From NCBI GenBank assembly GCA_947175305.1, contig CAMWMO010000070.1, forward strand, positions 1 through 7,276: DNA of 7,276 nucleotides, read 5' to 3'. Within the stretch, counting starts at the first letter, position 1. Each line of letters opens with the position of its first letter. Below the pieces are notes generated by a model, which was given only the letters and a program-made list of their open reading frames with translations, was not told the origin of the DNA and did no database searches. Below are positions 6,212 through 7,276 of the stretch, piece after piece. Source of the DNA: an uncultured Lachnospiraceae bacterium (GTDB taxonomy: Bacteria; Bacillota; Clostridia; Lachnospirales; Lachnospiraceae). A program made the position numbers and the translations under genes.

Positions 6212-6225
6212 AGAAAATTTGTTCG
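6212..6225. promoter_or_regulatory. Weak LexA-box-like site near the lexA promoter
   Basis: AGAAAATTTGTTCG has one perfect GTTCG half-site and a degenerate left half (AGAAA instead of CGAAC) with the correct 4-nt gap. Its centre is 41 bp from the strong box at 6253–6266, about four helical turns. It could serve lexA autoregulation, but alone it is a poor match. Confidence 0.35.
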
Positions 6226-6244
6226 ATTTTTTTGGTAAATAGTA

Positions 6245-6273
6245 TTGACTTTCGAAAATACGTTCGATATAAT
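6245..6273 (+). promoter_or_regulatory. Sigma-A promoter of the yneA-like gene
   Basis: TTGACT (6245–6250), exactly 17 nt spacer, and a perfect TATAAT (6268–6273). Start of transcription near 6280, leaving a leader of about 75 nt. The spacer contains a LexA-type operator, so repression by occlusion of RNA polymerase is expected. Confidence 0.82.
6253..6266. promoter_or_regulatory. LexA operator inside the yneA-like promoter spacer
   Basis: CGAAAATACGTTCG matches the Gram-positive LexA box CGAAC-N4-GTTCG except for one base in the left half. It lies wholly between the -35 and -10 elements. A lexA gene sits next door and a LysM division-inhibitor-like gene is downstream, which makes LexA control very likely. 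Confidence 0.78.
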
Positions 6274-6283
6274 ACAAGCATGC

Positions 6284-6310
6284 AGAACGTTTGTTTGCAA
6301 CATTTGTTCG
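6284..6310. promoter_or_regulatory. Two abutting imperfect LexA-like boxes in the yneA-like leader
   Basis: AGAACGTTTGTTTG (6284–6297) and GCAACATTTGTTCG (6297–6310) each have the 5-4-5 layout with two mismatches to CGAAC-N4-GTTCG, and they share one base. The first is centred 31 bp (about three turns) from the operator at 6253–6266. They lie just after the expected transcription start. Confidence 0.45.
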
Positions 6311-6354
6311 AATATTACGTATCATATCTATTGCAGAGAGGAGTGGAGCAGAAC

Positions 6355-6750
6355 ATGGCACAGCGTTACAGAAGAGCTCAGGATATCAGAAGTGAGAGGA
6401 GAATCCGCAATAACCGCATTCGCAGAAGACGGGAGATGAGAAAGAACTTTCTTTTATTTGTGATGACTCTCTGCCTGATCATCACCACCTCCATTGCCGT
6501 CAGTTCTTTCCGTTCCAATGCGAAAAACGACGCCGACAAAGAAACTTATAAATATTATAAGAGTATTGTCGTATCGGACAACGACACACTCTGGTCAATA
6601 GCAAAAGAGTACATGGATGAGGAGCATTACGACTCTGTCCATGAATATATCCGTGAGGTTATGCGCATTAACAGCCTTACAAACGACGCTATCTTCGCAG
6701 ATGCCCATCTGATTGTTCCCTATTATGGAGAAATGCCCATAACACAGTAG
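6355..6750 (+). CDS. yneA: YneA-like SOS cell division inhibitor: Arg-rich N-terminus, one membrane helix, LysM domain
   Basis: A 131-residue protein in three parts. Residues 1–30 are extremely basic, with 13 Arg (RRRR at 23–26). One membrane helix follows (about 31–51, FLLFVMTLCLIITTSIAVSS). Residues 69–124 form a LysM domain (SIVVSDNDTLWSIAKEY … INSLTNDAIFADAHLIVPYY). By the positive-inside rule the basic tail is cytoplasmic and LysM faces the wall. Membrane helix plus LysM, divergence from lexA and a LexA-controlled promoter match B. subtilis YneA, which delays division after DNA damage; homology is inferred from this plan. The basic tail looks longer than in B. subtilis YneA. ATG 6355 was chosen with GGAG (6345–6348) 6 nt upstream and AGAGGAG (6337–6343) further up; an in-frame GTG at 6343 overlaps the SD. 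Confidence 0.85.
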   Translation: MAQRYRRAQDIRSERRIRNNRIRRRREMRKNFLLFVMTLCLIITTSIAVSSFRSNAKNDADKETYKYYKSIVVSDNDTLWSIAKEYMDEEHYDSVHEYIREVMRINSLTNDAIFADAHLIVPYYGEMPITQ

Positions 6751-6773
6751 AAGATAGTTATAGGAGGTATTCG

Positions 6774-7276
6774 ATGAAAATCGACCGAATGATCGGCATC
6801 CTGTCCATCCTCCTCCAAAAAGAGAAGGTGACAGCTCCCTATCTGGCAGAAAAATTTGAGGTTTCCCGCCGCACCATCAGCCGCGACATAGAGGCGCTCT
6901 GTATGGCAGGTATTCCCCTTGTGACGGAACCGGGCGTAAACGGCGGTATCTCCATTATAGAAAACTATAAGATAGACCGCACCCTGCTCACCACATCAGA
7001 TATGCAGGCCATACTGGCAGGGCTTCGGAGCCTCGACAGCGTGAGCGGCACAAATCGCTATGTCCAGCTCATGGAGAAGCTGTCTGCAGGTGCCTCTAAT
7101 CTGTTGGCTGGAGATACTCATATTCTCATAGATCTTGCCTCCTGGCAGTCCAAATCCTCTTTATCCCCTAAAATGGAATTGCTGCATGATGCTATTTTTA
7201 CCGGCCATAAGATTTCCTTTACTTATTTTTCTCCAAACCAGGAGACGAAACGAACTGTAGAACCCTACAATCTGAT
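6774..7276 (+). CDS. YafY/WYL-domain transcriptional regulator (5' part, cut by window end)
   Basis: The first 167 residues of a DeoR/YafY-type regulator, open to the window edge. Residues 1–60 form a winged helix-turn-helix (MKIDRMIGILSILLQKEKVT, APYLAEKFEVSRRTISRDIE, ALCMAGIPL, GGISI), the HTH_11 type. A helical linker follows, then the start of a WYL domain from about residue 138 (LLHDAIFTGHKISFTYFSP … RTVEPYNL). Full-length relatives are about 300 aa, so roughly half is missing. WYL domains sense ligands, and some (PafBC, DriD) bind nucleic acid in DNA-damage responses. SD TAGGAGG at 6761–6767 gives 6-nt spacing. The gene begins 23 nt after the yneA-like stop with no terminator between, so transcription from the SOS promoter is plausible. 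Its target is unknown. Confidence 0.9.
   Translation, partial: MKIDRMIGILSILLQKEKVTAPYLAEKFEVSRRTISRDIEALCMAGIPLVTEPGVNGGISIIENYKIDRTLLTTSDMQAILAGLRSLDSVSGTNRYVQLMEKLSAGASNLLAGDTHILIDLASWQSKSSLSPKMELLHDAIFTGHKISFTYFSPNQETKRTVEPYNL

Noticed and set aside
6106..6303. Upstream extension of the lexA reading frame by 66 codons.
   Set aside because: The added residues are not LexA-like and cover the divergent promoters and operators; the normal LexA N-terminus begins at 6105.
1..7276. CRISPR arrays, tRNA or rRNA genes, insertion sequences, prophage genes.
   Set aside because: No regularly spaced direct repeats, tRNA-like cloverleaf, rRNA sequence, transposase or integrase frame was seen on either strand.

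Overview
The window looks like a core-genome segment from a Gram-positive, low- to mid-GC Clostridia bacterium, most likely a Lachnospiraceae-type gut anaerobe. That placement is inferred from the gene order, from strong Shine-Dalgarno (SD) sites and from protein sequence style; no search was run. Gene order is rplU–prp–rpmA–obg–yhbY–nadD–yqeK–rsfS, then a small membrane-protein gene with its own promoter and a folded leader, a convergent DUF378 gene, and a divergent lexA / yneA-like pair followed by a WYL-type regulator that runs off the right edge.

Positions 1–807 hold a ribosomal protein operon: the 3' end of rplU (bL21), the cysteine protease Prp and rpmA (bL27). The bL27 made here has the N-terminal extension that Prp removes, so protease and substrate are neighbours. 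The rplU frame carries an in-frame TGA at 55–57, where a variable residue (probably Gly, GGA) would be expected. A clear intrinsic terminator at 820–855 separates this operon from obg.

Positions 878–4270 encode ribosome-assembly and nucleotide-metabolism functions. Obg is a ribosome-assembly GTPase and YhbY a pre-50S RNA-binding protein. NadD makes NAD, YqeK is an HD-family Ap4A hydrolase, and RsfS is the ribosomal silencing factor. Between obg and yhbY lies a 122-bp, nearly fully self-complementary element (2175–2296) that looks like an inserted palindromic repeat.

Positions 4267–5347 hold two small membrane proteins of unknown function in convergent orientation. The first (DUF2798-like, 185 aa) has an extended -10 promoter overlapping the rsfS stop codon. 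Its ~150-nt leader can form a 10-bp closing helix, an internal long helix and a competing hairpin, so it is a candidate riboswitch or other cis-regulatory RNA. A shared hairpin at 5055–5088 separates it from the DUF378 gene.

Positions 5485–7276 are an SOS module. lexA is on the minus strand. Diverging from it is a membrane-anchored LysM protein resembling the SOS division inhibitor YneA, whose promoter has a LexA-box-like operator placed exactly in its 17-bp spacer, with further imperfect boxes around it. A YafY/WYL regulator follows 23 nt downstream without a visible terminator and may share the SOS transcript. The best leads for new biology are the DUF2798 leader RNA, the palindromic element, the rplU nonsense codon and the possibly SOS-coupled WYL regulator.
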